The notes under the pieces were generated by a model. The model was not told the DNA's origin and searched no databases. It saw only the letters and a list, made by a program, of their open reading frames with translations. From Nigrospora sphaerica (taxonomy: Eukaryota; Ascomycota; Sordariomycetes; Amphisphaeriales; Apiosporaceae), in assembly GCA_018287875.1 (NCBI GenBank), contig JAGVVL010000022.1, positions 930,001 to 994,000 on the forward strand: 64,000 bases of DNA. The letters are read 5' to 3'. A program made the translations under genes and the position numbers. Position 1 is the stretch's first letter; every line of letters begins with the position of its first letter. This document shows, piece after piece, positions 22,741-33,600 of the stretch.

Positions 22741-24075
22741 TGATCCTAATCCTGGCGCGCTGGACACGGGATGATGAATGGTACGTGCTCCTTCTGGCAG
22801 CTCTCACCAGAGGGAGGGCCAGCATGAAGGTTTTGTTGCCAGTGGTCAAGTGGCTTGAAACCGCCAGACCCCGGTATTGTGTCCTTTTGTATGTCAAGTC
22901 CGTTGAGTCAGACACAAGGTTACTTAGACAGTATGCGAGTCGAATTTTGTCGAGACCGGCGTCTCCGGTGCCAACTGTCGTTGGTTTTTGGGGGGGAAAT
23001 CTTGGTTAACTACCTTGGACGACCTCCTCATGCCTGGCATGGCGGTCGCGATCCGTAGCCTCCGAGCTGCTCTACTCGGCGCACCGCCTGTTTCAAAAGG
23101 ACCAGAGGGGATGCGCCCAATCGTCCGCTGTCCGTGGGTAGTTCGTCCGGCCCTGCTGCCGTGCCAGATGCTCGTGGCTCCCGATCGATTTGTGGTAATG
23201 GCCGACAAAGGGCGAAGCCATAAGGTGTGACGAATTGGACGATATGCAACCCGTAAGCATCCGCAATCTCTTGGAACCATGGCGTCTGAGTGATCGGATA
23301 ATGGGCGTTGGCTAGCCCTGCCAAAATGAAGGATAATGGACATGTCTCCGGGCCTCGAGAAAAGACCAAGCGCCCGGTTGGGAAGGCCACAAAAGGCAAC
23401 CCCAACTGCCCCCAGAATGGTGGCATTTGAAGGGCACAGCCTTGATGCGCAACAATTCTGAGGCCTTGTAAGAGACCGGGGGAGTGCGTGCCTGTTCGGG
23501 GCTGGGGGGCTGCCAGCGACGTTTGAGATTTAGCTGCCTCTTCGGTGTGGCTGTGTGTAAAGTGTCTCAGGTTCCCTGTTGACCCTGTCGGTCGGGCAGA
23601 GCCTGCCTGCCGGAGCCGACGAGAGCCTCCTTTCCCAAAGCTTCCATAGTGCGGTTTCATCGTCCTCCAGGTATGAGTGCTGACAAGGCCCTCCATTCCG
23701 CCCGTCTATCGAAAACGCAATTATCGGGGGGGCCCGCCCCGGCCGAGTGGTTCCCGATCGGCAATGCTCCCGCGAGGATCGCGGCGTCTTGTTAGCCCGC
23801 GCTCTTACAAGAAGCATGTGCGGCTCAATGCGACCCCGCTGTGCCATTGGAAAGACCTTCGGTCTGCGAACCTGCATATTTATCGCGCCTAACGCCCTCT
23901 CTCTGGCTGCCGACGACGCCAGCTGCCTGGATGCGGCTTGCCTTACCCGCCCCCATCTTTGCCTGCAGGACTCCTCTTCGCCGCCTTCGATAACCAAACG
24001 AGACTCGTGTGTGTTGGAGGAAACTGCTGTTACCATCGTTGTTGTCGCCATCCTTGGTCCGCCCATGCCGTCACC
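22741..24075. other. Intergenic; one unconfirmed minus-strand frame
   Basis: Holds a 222-codon minus-strand frame (23696-23028) with a plausible-looking middle (PLSFILAGLANAHYP, VQFVTPYGFALC) but no family I recognise, and no conserved start context. It could be a relic. The final part (23900-24075) is the leader of the membrane-protein gene; it may contain an upstream exon, because the frame is open from 23938. Confidence 0.4.
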
Positions 24076-25683
24076 ATGACCCCCGTCTTCTCCGGGCCGC
24101 TTGCCGCTCTCACCACCGTCTTCACGCCGCCCTGTCCCACATCGTGGCTGTTGACCACAACCAAAACACCCTCCCAGTTCCCGCCCTTCCCGTCGCCCGG
24201 GCCATCCACCTGTGACCCGCCTGCCTGGGGAACCAACCTGGACGCGAGGGGGTTCCGTTTCTATTCGCCTGCTATATGCCCCAGTGGTTTCTCCGTAGGT
24301 CCCAACTGTGCGGTTTCAAGAACGAGGACGGCCGAGGCCTTCCCTGCAATCACTCAAGGCGAAACGGCAGTATACTGTGTGCCAAGTGGTCACACATGTA
24401 CAACCGACACCTCCGACTTCCGCGGTGGCATGTGGGGTTTATCGGCCGCCGCACCCACCTCTGGCGCCCCCGTCATTGTCGGACCGGCTATCCAGATTCG
24501 CTGGCGTGAGGAGGACCTGAGTATCTTGAAAACACATCCCCTGACGCCGGGACTGTATCTCGTCGGCGCCACGGCCACCAGCCTGCCTGAAGCAATCTCT
24601 GGCAGCACCGCGGGTATAGTCATTGTCCCGGTGCCTAGTTCCAGTTCCGATTCCAACCTCGCTCCTGTCACTACTACCTCAGTCGCCCGCGCCGGCACAA
24701 CCTCGCAAACGCCACAACCATCGAGCGGCGGTACCACCATGCCGCCACAGTCCAATGATACCCCGGATGTTCGGGAAACGCCGTCAGCCCCACCTGACAG
24801 GACCTCAGGTGCACAGTCGTCCGCGACAGAAAGTGACGACAGGTCGTCACTCGGCTCCTCTGTTAGTAGCTGGGCTGAGGGGGCAGGCCCCATCGCATTA
24901 ACGGCCTCACTAGTCGGCTTGGTGGCCGTCCTACTGGCATTTGTCCTGCTCCGTCAGTACCGCCGAAAGCACACAGAGCACGGTGGACAGGCCTCCATCC
25001 CTACTGATATCGGCGGCTGGGCTGATCGGTGTAAGAGACAAACAATGAGCCCTTTCCGGGCGCCAGTCAAGGCAGGCACACAACAGAAAGAGAGGCGCGA
25101 CGCCGAGCCGGGCATAGAGGCGTCGCCAGCCGAGCCCGGAGCGACACCGGCCTATGAGAGCAGTGACAACCCAGCCGAACTGGACGCTACCGAGGTCAAG
25201 CCGCTGTCATCCCTTCCACCGCCTTCGCGCCCGAGCTGGGTGTCACGTATTTCCAGTAGTTCAAGCATGAGACCAAAGATGTCGGCTACCGAAGGGCACG
25301 CCTCGGTGGCCACGTCGAGGCGGACGACGACGTCTTCCATCGCAGCAGAAGACTACGCGGCCGAGTGGGTAGTCTTTGCCAAAGAGAAATGGCCCCAGAG
25401 CGACACGGTCAACGGGCTCACATATCCGCCAAAGCCTTCCTCTGAGAAACACACGTCAGTCCCACGCATCGTCGTGAAACGCGACACCACACCACCGGCG
25501 CCCCACAGACACCCGAGGAACAGTTCTCAGGGCCTTCGCAGACTTAGTGGACGCTCCAACGGGACGTTCGGGCGGTCTCCATCGAGTCCTCAAAGCCCCC
25601 TTCATCCCATGAGCTTTGATAGCCCGGCACTCTCGCCCAACCCGCGGAGCCCTCGAGCATTTCCCAAGGACGATTTCCCCTAA
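24076..25683 (+). CDS. Single-pass plasma-membrane or wall-sensor-like protein (535 aa)
   Basis: The ectodomain begins LTTVFTPPCP and contains YSPAICPSGF with several Cys (about residues 17-120). This is the pattern of a large, poorly characterised family of ascomycete transmembrane proteins whose N-terminus carries TTxFTPPxxC and SPxxCPSGY-like motifs. A Ser/Thr-rich stalk (about 185-270) is likely O-mannosylated. One membrane segment follows at about 271-293 (ALTASLVGLVAVLLAFVLL), then a basic stop-transfer QYRRKH and a disordered cytoplasmic tail of about 235 residues with many SP and RxxS motifs. I use M47 of the open frame (24076) because upstream residues look untranslated, but a spliced N-terminal exon cannot be excluded, since no classical signal peptide is visible. 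Topology is inferred; function unknown. Confidence 0.75.
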   Translation: MTPVFSGPLAALTTVFTPPCPTSWLLTTTKTPSQFPPFPSPGPSTCDPPAWGTNLDARGFRFYSPAICPSGFSVGPNCAVSRTRTAEAFPAITQGETAVYCVPSGHTCTTDTSDFRGGMWGLSAAAPTSGAPVIVGPAIQIRWREEDLSILKTHPLTPGLYLVGATATSLPEAISGSTAGIVIVPVPSSSSDSNLAPVTTTSVARAGTTSQTPQPSSGGTTMPPQSNDTPDVRETPSAPPDRTSGAQSSATESDDRSSLGSSVSSWAEGAGPIALTASLVGLVAVLLAFVLLRQYRRKHTEHGGQASIPTDIGGWADRCKRQTMSPFRAPVKAGTQQKERRDAEPGIEASPAEPGATPAYESSDNPAELDATEVKPLSSLPPPSRPSWVSRISSSSSMRPKMSATEGHASVATSRRTTTSSIAAEDYAAEWVVFAKEKWPQSDTVNGLTYPPKPSSEKHTSVPRIVVKRDTTPPAPHRHPRNSSQGLRRLSGRSNGTFGRSPSSPQSPLHPMSFDSPALSPNPRSPRAFPKDDFP

Positions 25684-25985
25684 TTAGGTGGCAGCTCCCA
25701 GGTTCACCCCTTGCAGCAGACTATGCTGTGGGCCAAGGAAAAGGATGCACCATGGTACCCCAGCGATGTAGCAGCGACTGCAGAGTTGGATGTTCAAAGC
25801 ACCGGCTGGGGTGTGGCGAGCCCTAGGGAGATGCAACTCCGGTGTCCATTCGCTGCAGATGAAATCACATGGGTGGCTCCGGGGGTGCAGCAAGGCCCAC
25901 GCCGCCATTTTTAGGAACATGCATTGCCGTCTATCAATCGTATGAGAGATGAAGTTGATGAAGATAGCAAAGCGAGGGATGCCAT
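25684..25985. other. Short intergenic stretch, nothing recognised
   Basis: About 300 bp between the membrane-protein gene and the LINE fragment. No motif or conserved frame seen. Confidence 0.5.
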
Positions 25986-26290
25986 CTCCTCCAAGCTTTA
26001 GGAGAACCGATAGACACGGACAGGATGCTCGATACCCAGGGGAAAGCAGGGATTATAGCGAGATGGCTACTCCGTTCAGGCAGGCTGGGCATGTTCCAGC
26101 TGGCGAACCAACTCATCAGCTAGGAAGCGGGCGCGCTGAGCCCGATCTCGATATAGCAGGTCAGAGAGCAGTCAGAAGCGGGGCGACGCAATGAAACCTA
26201 GGTTTTTTCATCCGGCTGGACGTCAGCCCGGAACAGCTTTCCTAGGCTCAGATACGCAGGGGGGTTTCATGGCCTAGATAGGTCGCTAGG
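25986..26290 (+). mobile_element. 5'-truncated Tad-like LINE: 3' end only
   Basis: Matches, in + orientation, the last about 120 bp of ORF2 and the 3' UTR of the LINE at 46750-53400. Shared stretches include GATAGACACGGACAGGATGC, CAACTCATCAGCTAGGAAGC and GATAGGTCGCTAGGTGTAAG. It ends directly in an AATAATAAG tail. Severe 5' truncation is the usual outcome of target-primed reverse transcription. The coding end is disrupted and has G-to-A/C-to-T type changes relative to the full copy. Confidence 0.88.
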
Positions 26291-26408
26291 TGTAAGAATA
26301 ATAAGAATAATAAGAATAATAAGAATAATAAGAATAATAAGAATAATAAGAATAATAAGAATAATAAGAATAATAAGAATAATAAGAATAATAAGAATAA
26401 TAAGAATA
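26291..26408 (+). repeat. AATAATAAG tail of the LINE fragment, left part
   Basis: Almost perfect tandem AATAATAAG (equivalently AATAAG/AAT) units from 26291 until the transposon begins at 26409. The same repeat resumes at 28270, so this is one array split by an insertion. The full LINE has a related but shorter AAT tail. Confidence 0.93.
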
Positions 26409-28269
26409 ACGTGGGTGTCGGGTGAGTGGCGCAGGCGGGTGAGTGGCGCACCTAAAGGGAATCTTCACGATAAATCAATCGATTACCCAACTATAACGCC
26501 TTAAATCAATTCAAACTAATCAGATTCCGGCTCTTCAGATGTTTCTACATTCATTTCATATGTTCGCGCATTATGTCCGGCTATTCCGCAGATGCCATAT
26601 CGCTGCCCGCGCGGTTCTGACCTCGTTGCCCGACCGCTCCTTATACGCGTTTCCTTTCTTAACTGCGCATCGACGTCCTTTTGATCTAAAAGATCTTGAG
26701 CCTCGCGAATCTCGAGTGTTTCTCCTTACTGTAGACGGGTCTTTTTTACTCTCCGACGTTTTGCGAGGCTGGAATTCGCCTCTCGAAGAGTCTTGACCTC
26801 CGCCTGTAAAAAAGCGACCTCGTGTATCATCGCCATCGCACCCTTCGCAAACTGGTCAACTGCCGATAAAATCGGTGTCGGAGAGCTTCCTTGGTGATAG
26901 CGGACTCGATTCTTAATAAAATCAGTCTGCGAAGTCGCCTCGGTTAGGTTATACGGCGTCTGAGAGGCCCATGGAACGCTTGCGGCCGGAAGGCTTCCAG
27001 TGGGCGAAGGTGTCGATAACTTCATATCCAGCTTTGCGAGCACTCTTTCCGGATTAAGAGGCACTAAGCCAGCTCCTGAGAATCCAGCCTTGACGTTATT
27101 CGGTGTAAAAACCTTCGTAAATGCGGCTTGAAAGGCGATTAGAAACTCGGCCTTAGTGATATGGTTAACGAGTGACTTTATAAACCCTTCGATTTCGCGA
27201 CTGTACGCCCGCTTTAATGGGCTGAAATACCCAACGTCAAGTGGCTGGAGTAGATACGACGAGTGTGGAGGTATAGAGACCGCCACGATGTCCTTCTCTT
27301 TACAGAAAGCCTGGAATTCGGTCGAAACGTGGCTCTCGTGCCCGTCGATCACTAATAGACGATATCGGCCTGTTACGCGCGACGACGTGTGTTTATCGAA
27401 ATGCCGAATCCAATCCAGGCCAGTCTCGTTATCGGTCCATCCATTCTAGGTCGGTTTAATTACCCAGTCGCGCGGGAGGGTGCTGTCGGCGTACCAATTG
27501 GCGAGGTGGTAGGCGCCCTTTACCACGATGAACGGCGGGACACACCAACCATCGGAACAGACGCCCTGGATCACGGTAACCCATTTGCGATTACCAGGCT
27601 GGATTTTTTTTCGCTTTCCGCTGCGATCGGCACCGGTCACGACCATTGAGGACGTGATTTGGCCCATCGTGAAGCCGGTCTCGTCGAAGTTGTAGATATC
27701 CTCGTCCTGGATACTGTACTTGGCCTTCAGGTTCGCGAAAAGCGCGAACCAGCCCGCGATTTTCTCAGGATCTTCGCAGAGGGCCCTCTGGTAGTCGTAT
27801 ACGCGAGAGAAACGTGTTCGGAGGTCCAGTTGTCGCTTAACGAAGCTTGAGGCCTAACGTGTGCTGATGCGTGACGCGTCGCGCGACTCGGCAATAACAT
27901 TAGCCATATCTTCCACATCACAAAGTCGCGGCGCAAACCCTCGCGTATTTAGGTCCAGTATGTATCTGATAAGCGTCTTCTCTTCCAGTTCGGTTAATCG
28001 AGCTGACTTAGGGCGGGTATCTTGCCTAGCGTGTATGCCGGCCATTCTTCGACGTAGGGTAGTTTCCGGGACGTTATAGATTGTTGCAGCGGCTCGGCGG
28101 GTTAAATAAGGGTCTTTCTGGAGTGCTTGAATAGCAAGAACCATCTGACCCTCTTTAGATGCGTTCTCCATGTTTGTTTGTGGAGATGTAGTGTCTTAAA
28201 GTTGAAGTAACGAATTTTAGCTGGAAGTGCGCCACTCACCTGCCTGCGCCACTCACCCGACACCCACGT
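26409..28269 (-). mobile_element. Fot1/pogo-like DNA transposon, copy 1 (1861 bp)
   Basis: Terminal inverted repeats of 43 bp (26409-26451 and 28227-28269) with one mismatch; the outer end is ACGTGGGTGTCGGGTGAG. A TA duplication flanks it (26407-26408 and 28270-28271), as expected for Tc1/mariner-pogo elements. Each TIR contains the 13-mer GGTGAGTGGCGCA twice. It inserted inside the AATAATAAG microsatellite tail of a truncated LINE, so it is younger than that LINE copy. Confidence 0.95.
26516..28171 (-). pseudogene. Fot1-like transposase with three in-frame stops
   Basis: A 552-codon frame, the same length as in the copy at 40053-41708. It has an N-terminal psq/CENP-B type HTH, a DDE core (NFDETGF, LLVIDGHESH, LQPLDVGYF) and a C-terminal coiled coil ending near a zinc knuckle. 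Stops lie at codons 106 (TAG for Trp), 242 (TAG for Ser) and 482 (TAA for Gln). The first and third are C-to-T changes in a CpA context on one strand, as are the changes that turn two zinc-knuckle Cys into Tyr; the Ser change is a transversion. The protein cannot be made full-length. Confidence 0.93.
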
Positions 28270-28450
28270 TAATAAGAATAATAAGAATAATAAGAATAAT
28301 AAGAATAATAAGAATAATAAGAATAATAAGAATAATAAGAATAATAAGAATAATAAGAATAATAAGAATAATAAGAATAATAAGAATAATAAGAATAATA
28401 AGAATAATAAGAATAATAAAAATAATAAGAATAATAATAGTAATAATAGT
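28270..28450 (+). repeat. AATAATAAG tail of the LINE fragment, right part
   Basis: Continuation of the array interrupted by the transposon. It ends in less regular AATAATAGT units at about 28430-28450. Together with 26291-26408 the original tail was about 300 bp. Confidence 0.93.
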
Positions 28451-28484
28451 GCTGCATATAATGACTCTATTTGCCGCCCGGATG

Positions 28485-29392
28485 TTAAAAAGAGGGCGGC
28501 AGCTTTATTATGAGCCCGCGAACATCGTCAGCAGGTAGCCACGGACTCAGACGCGCATCCTCTAGCACACTGGGTTGACTGTAGAGATTTGTTCGCACAA
28601 GCGGCTTGAGTACCTCGATTGGGTCCTCAACTTTGATGTATCTGACATCAAGGCAGTTTGGGAACCTCTGGATCTTCCAGGGCCAGTAGCTCTGATCGGG
28701 CTCCATCCATGGCGGGAAACCTTTAGATCCGTCTCCTCCCACTAGGAGGACACGCGTAACCTGGGATGCCACACGCTCGACGTATTCGGTTCGGGGAAGG
28801 CGGGCGTGAGTAGGCTTTCCCCCTCGCTTGCTTCCCTATCTTCCCAACCTTCGTCGTCCTCGAGGTAGAGCTTTTTATAGTACTGCGTTCCGTAGAGTCT
28901 TATGGAGCTTCCGTTTGGGTGCACGAATGTGTCGCGCTGTGGATTTAGGTACAGGGTACCACACGAGGTCGTATTTAGATCCAAGGACTGTCGAGGAAGT
29001 CCCTGGAAAGCCATTATCGCCACGCCGATGCGCCGCGATTGGATGCTTAATGCGATAGCCTCGCGGCCCGGACAACGAGGACTGGCTCTGCTGTTGTGTC
29101 CACTAGTGCTGCCGTTGCCAATTGTCGCAAGGTGCAGACTAAGGGTCTTATACAGCGGACACACAGGCAGGCGGAGGGAGTAGAAGGTGAGGGCACATTG
29201 CCTGCTCTCGACTGAAACGGAAAGGAGGGGAGAGACGAGGCCGGCGTGGGGCAGTATGTGAGTATCCGCCTTGGGTACATCGGGAGAATAGGTGAGAACT
29301 AGGCGTACATCTGACTCATTCGCTAGAGCATCTTTCCAAACCTGGATACGGAGCTCGCTGGGGAATAAAGAGAAAGAAGTTAAACACCACAT
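28485..29392 (-). CDS. 2EXR-domain protein, one apparent frameshift
   Basis: The N-terminal part has the 2EXR signature: SFSLFPSELRIQVWKDAL followed about 50 residues on by LLSVSVESRQCALTFYS. 2EXR proteins are an expanded, functionally uncharacterised fungal family. The ATG at 29392 precedes the motif directly; in-frame ATGs at 29506 and 29605 are possible but add unlike sequence. The frame ends at 28742, while the natural continuation (EYVERVASQVTRVLLVGGDG, then LVRTNLYSQPSVLEDARLSP) lies in the neighbouring frame and stops at 28485. The switch fits one missing base at the GGG run 28802-28804. Either a recent pseudogene or a sequencing deletion. The gene is hemmed in by a microsatellite on one side and a copia element on the other. 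Confidence 0.65.
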
Positions 29393-29605
29393 AATTGCGA
29401 AGTAATCCAGTGGTTTCTGTAGAAGACGGCGGAGGTTTATTCGAGACACGAAATGATCTTCAGAAGTCGGTAGATAAAGAATAGGAGAGAAGAGGAGAAC
29501 TGGCATGCGGCATTTAAAGAAGCAGTCCACACTCAAGTGGGTTTCAAACGCAGCATGATTAACCGTGCTCCGCCCCACCTTAGAACTGGTTTTCAAAGCG
29601 CTCAC

Positions 29606-30246
29606 CAGCTAAGCTGACGCTCCACAGCAAAACGACCATCTATTATTATTATTATTGTCAGATGTACTGCCTAACAGCTGTGCGTCAGCCGGCAGAAGCA
29701 AAGAACTACGTAAAACTGGAGTCGCACATAGGAACCTGGACCTGTAGCATAGAAGCTGAGTCGACTCTATTATCCGCCTGCCTGCCTGCTCCTTGACATC
29801 CACCGGAGGTCCGTATGGAGCGGACTTGGCAGAACTCTGTCACAGGCCAACTGATCCATAGCTAGTTCAGGATGTCTCAGAGATTATCACATGACAGTAC
29901 GGCCTGTCACGGTCCACCCCGTGACAAAAACTGAGCGCGCGGAAACATTGAACTAAAGCGTAGCGTTAATAGAAATCGATCTCCACTCGCTAAAGAATAG
30001 CAGACATTTAAAGGAATTAGAGTCTCGCGTGTTGATAGCGGACGGCACCAAAAAGATTATAGCGCGCTGTCTTAGCTTTCAAAAGCGCCAAAAGGTCCTT
30101 AACACGTTTACCGTTAAAGTAGCTGACTAAGAGTAGTAAATTAAGTAGTTAAAAGGAGCCCTAAAGAGGTGGCGGCCTCATAAATAGCGTAGAGCTCTCC
30201 TTAGGGCTTAACAGGCGTTAACATAGAGGACATCTTATAAGTTAAG
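29606..30246. other. Intergenic, with TE-like decayed sequence next to the copia insertion
   Basis: A short ATT microsatellite sits at 29641-29656. From about 29940 to 30246 the sequence is rich in TAA and TTA with no open frame, and similar-looking sequence continues after the copia element at 37449-37610. The copia element therefore probably landed in an older, mutated repeat whose family I cannot name. Confidence 0.45.
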
Positions 30247-30251
30247 GATTG

Positions 30252-30450
30252 TGTGGCAATATGAGGCTATCACTAGTTTCGCCCCTGAGATCACGTGAGG
30301 AGCTACTGGTACCTGCAGTAGGTCCTATGGAGCATGTGGGGAGCGGTCCCCAGCTACGAGTATATAGTCTGCCATCTCTGGCACTTTCTTTTGTCCTTTC
30401 TAATGGATAACCTTGAACCTTTCGCTTCCCACGCCTCCTTCAGTGCGACA
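30252..30450 (+). repeat. 5' LTR of the copia element
   Basis: Starts TGTGGCAATATGAGGC and ends CAGTGCGACA. It contains a CACGTGAGG motif and a TATATAG (about 30360) that can serve as the TATA box for element transcription. Identical to 37245-37443 as read. Confidence 0.96.
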
Positions 30451-30609
30451 GTTATGAGCCCGGCTTGCATGCATACCTCTACTTCACAATAGAGACGCTG
30501 CGCAGGACGCCTGAAGAGCGTGGAAATCACCTTATACCCCCTTTCTCACTGTCCAACTCTTTTCAAATCCCCTAAAGCAGTCCAGCCAGCCTGGCAAGCT
30601 ACGTCCACC

Positions 30610-33600
30610 ATGGCCGACTTTAGGATCCAACGGGTCGCTCTTGTCACAAGATACGACTGGCCTGAATGGTACAATGAGCTTCGCATGGCCGCTGAGGAGC
30701 GACGCATCTGGACATACATCGATCCTGAAGCCTCAACCTCTGAATACCTCCTGAACCCCCTGAGATGCCTATCTACAGAGCCCCTCCAGAGAGCGAGACG
30801 AACGACACGAAAGCTCTTGACGTTGCAGATCGCACGTACGCACGCGAACTAAGGACGTACTCCGCCATGATCAACGACTGGAACGCTCTCCAACAGCACT
30901 ACATCGCTCTCAGTCAGTGGGTCAAGAACACTGTCAGGAAGGAGTATCTCTGGGCTGCTCACAGCCGTATCGATGAAAGCCCAGACACGAAGAAGTCGCT
31001 CCAGAACGTCCTCAAGGAGCTAAAAAAGCAGTACGAGCCTTCAGACACTTCTATTAAAACAGCCGTTCGCGAACGCTATCAAGCAGTCCTAGCAAGCGCT
31101 TCAAAAGGAGGTGTAGCTCCAGAAGCCTGGCATCAGGAGTTCACAGCCGCCTATGCGCTGGCCAAGAACCACAAGATACCAGAGGTGGAGGGCAACCTGG
31201 CCGCCAAAACATTCCTCAAGGCTATCGGGGAGCGACTCGCTCCCCAGTGGGCCCAGAACCGACTAGACGACTTCGTTGCAGATGAAGTCACTGGCAAGGA
31301 GCCCCTGAAGCTAATCGAGCTGAGCGCCATCTTCATGGAGCAAGTCAGTTCTGGGACGCTACCAGGAGCTAAACAACGATCGTTCGCAACGCTAGGCGGA
31401 ACCGGCATCGCAGACCAAGACTCCTCGTCAGCTAGCGGAAAGTCAAAGTGCCCTTGCAATCTAAGATGGCCTGATAAGTGGAGGCCCACAGATTGCAGAA
31501 GACTGGAATACGCCGTCAGGGGCTCTGCAGGCCCCCTCAGAGACGGTAGGGCCTTCAACCCAATTCCACAGTCGGAGGTCAGGAAGATCCTCGAGCGCCT
31601 GAAGGACAACAAGTGGAAGTCGCTCAGAAATGAGCTCGACAAGCTAGGATGGACCAACAACTCCTCGGCTGGACTCACGAGTCACGTCTCAGCTGTTGGC
31701 ATCAATCCAAGGCTATTCCAGATGGATACGCACATCAACCTGGCAGTAGCGTCGCTTACGGGCCCTCACACGCTATCGCAATCCACGGTCGTCGACAGTT
31801 GCGGGTCATCTCACATTGTGAACGACATCTCCATGCTTCAGGAGGGATCCTTCGTTCCGGCACCTCCTGGGAGGGTGGTGGAGGCCGGGTCTTCGGCCTT
31901 TAGCATCACAGGCACCGGCACACGCGTCATTAAGGGGGCACTCCTTGGTGTTGGTGGTGTCAAGCTGGACCTCACGCTACGCAACGTGGACTTGGTCGAG
32001 GGTTTCCACACCAATATCATCTCGGAGTCCCTGCTATGCGACGCAAGTGTCTGGTACTGCGGCAAGGACTGCACACTGAGAGTCGGTTCGCTCACGAACA
32101 GTGCTGTGGTGCGGCAGTTACAAAGAATAGGCAACCTAGTCTTCATGGAATACAAGCCCCTTTATTCCTCCTACTCTATCGCTCCACAACCCCCTCAGCA
32201 CAGCCAGGAACGATTCGATCGTTTGCAGTCGTGAGAAGAGCCCCTACGGGCTATGTGCAGGTTAAGAAACCGGCAGTGAGAAAGGACTCAGAGGCTATGT
32301 GGCACGCCAGGACTGGACATCTTGGTGTGACGGCTCTGAGGATGCTTCCAGAACGAAGCAAGAACGTTGGTATCGCGGGTGAACCCATGGGGACCTGTGA
32401 GGTCTGCAGACTGGCGCATGCTAGTAAGGTTGTCAGTCGACGGCCTACGGAAAGAGCCTCAAGACCGTTCTTTAAGGTCCTCTGGGACTTGTTCGACTTT
32501 CCCAGAGGATACGACGGTTCCCAGTGGCTACTGGTACTGAAGGACGACTACAGCGGCAAGCTTTGGTCCTTTCCGACGCCCTCGAAGAGCCATACCCAGC
32601 TATTCAAGATCATCAGAAGCTTCGAGAGGCATGTCCTGAGACGCTACAACCTTCACCTCTGTGTTCTAAAGCACGACGGGGAGAAGGGCGTGATAGCGAT
32701 CAACGGCATGACCGAATACGAGCGCTGGGCAGATTCTGAAGGGATAGAGATTCAGACCTCACCCCCATACACACACGAGCCGAACGGAGGCCCTGAGAGA
32801 GCTGGTCAGGAGATAATTGTTCGATCCCTGAAAATGCTATCGCATGCCAGCCTCCCTGAGGTGCTATGGCCAGAGTCAACCACCGCTGCGACGAAGCTCA
32901 TCAACATGAGCCCAGCTCAGTCGCAGCGCTTCCGAAGCCCTAATGAGGTGCTAGACGAATGGTTCTTTCTCAATCAGACGCACTACAGCCCTCAGGAGCT
33001 GCGAGAGGCTCAGGCAGACCTCCGACCGGACTGGAGCGGTATATACGTCTTCGGATGCAAGGCTTTCGCCCTTCACCAAAGACGCGCCGCTGGGGCAGAC
33101 CGCAGAGCGTTCAAGGTTCAAAACAGGGCACAGATAGGATATCTGGTAGGCTATGCCGCTAGCAATATCTACAGAATCTGGTTGCCAAAGCACGGCAAGG
33201 TCATTCAGACGCGAGACGTCACATTCGACGAAACGCAGTTCTATAAGGGAGGAGAGTCAGAACGGCTGGACCCTGAGGCGCTAGAGTACCTACAGGTTGA
33301 GCCAGGAGACATCCCTTTGAGCGAGACAGGCTTCACAAATGAAACACTGCAGCTCTGGAACAGGCTCGAGGAGCTAGATGACATTGTCGGTACAGCATTG
33401 CGTCCTGAAAGCTCCCAAGAAGCTCACCTTGGGAACTTAGGGAAGGCAACGCTCCCGAGGGACCAGTCGACAAGAACTCGGGGGTGGATGTCGCTCCTGA
33501 AGGCTCGTCAGGTGCTCATGAGCCTGGCGGACTGAATGCGCATGCTGCACCCCTCACACCTGAGTCCACACCAGGACCTGGGACTACAGGAGAGGGTGCC

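Noticed and set aside
23028..23696. 222-codon minus-strand frame
   Set aside because: No family resemblance, no clear start context, basic/Pro/Gly-rich ends typical of chance frames in GC-rich DNA. Mentioned only as unconfirmed.
26248..26468. Frames of repeated Tyr/Ser, Leu/Phe or Arg/Ile
   Set aside because: Translations of the AATAATAAG microsatellite.
30250..30450. LTR starting two bases earlier (TGTGTGG)
   Set aside because: The two extra bases match only by chance; the 5-bp duplication GATTG is perfect only if the LTR starts at TGTGGC (30252).
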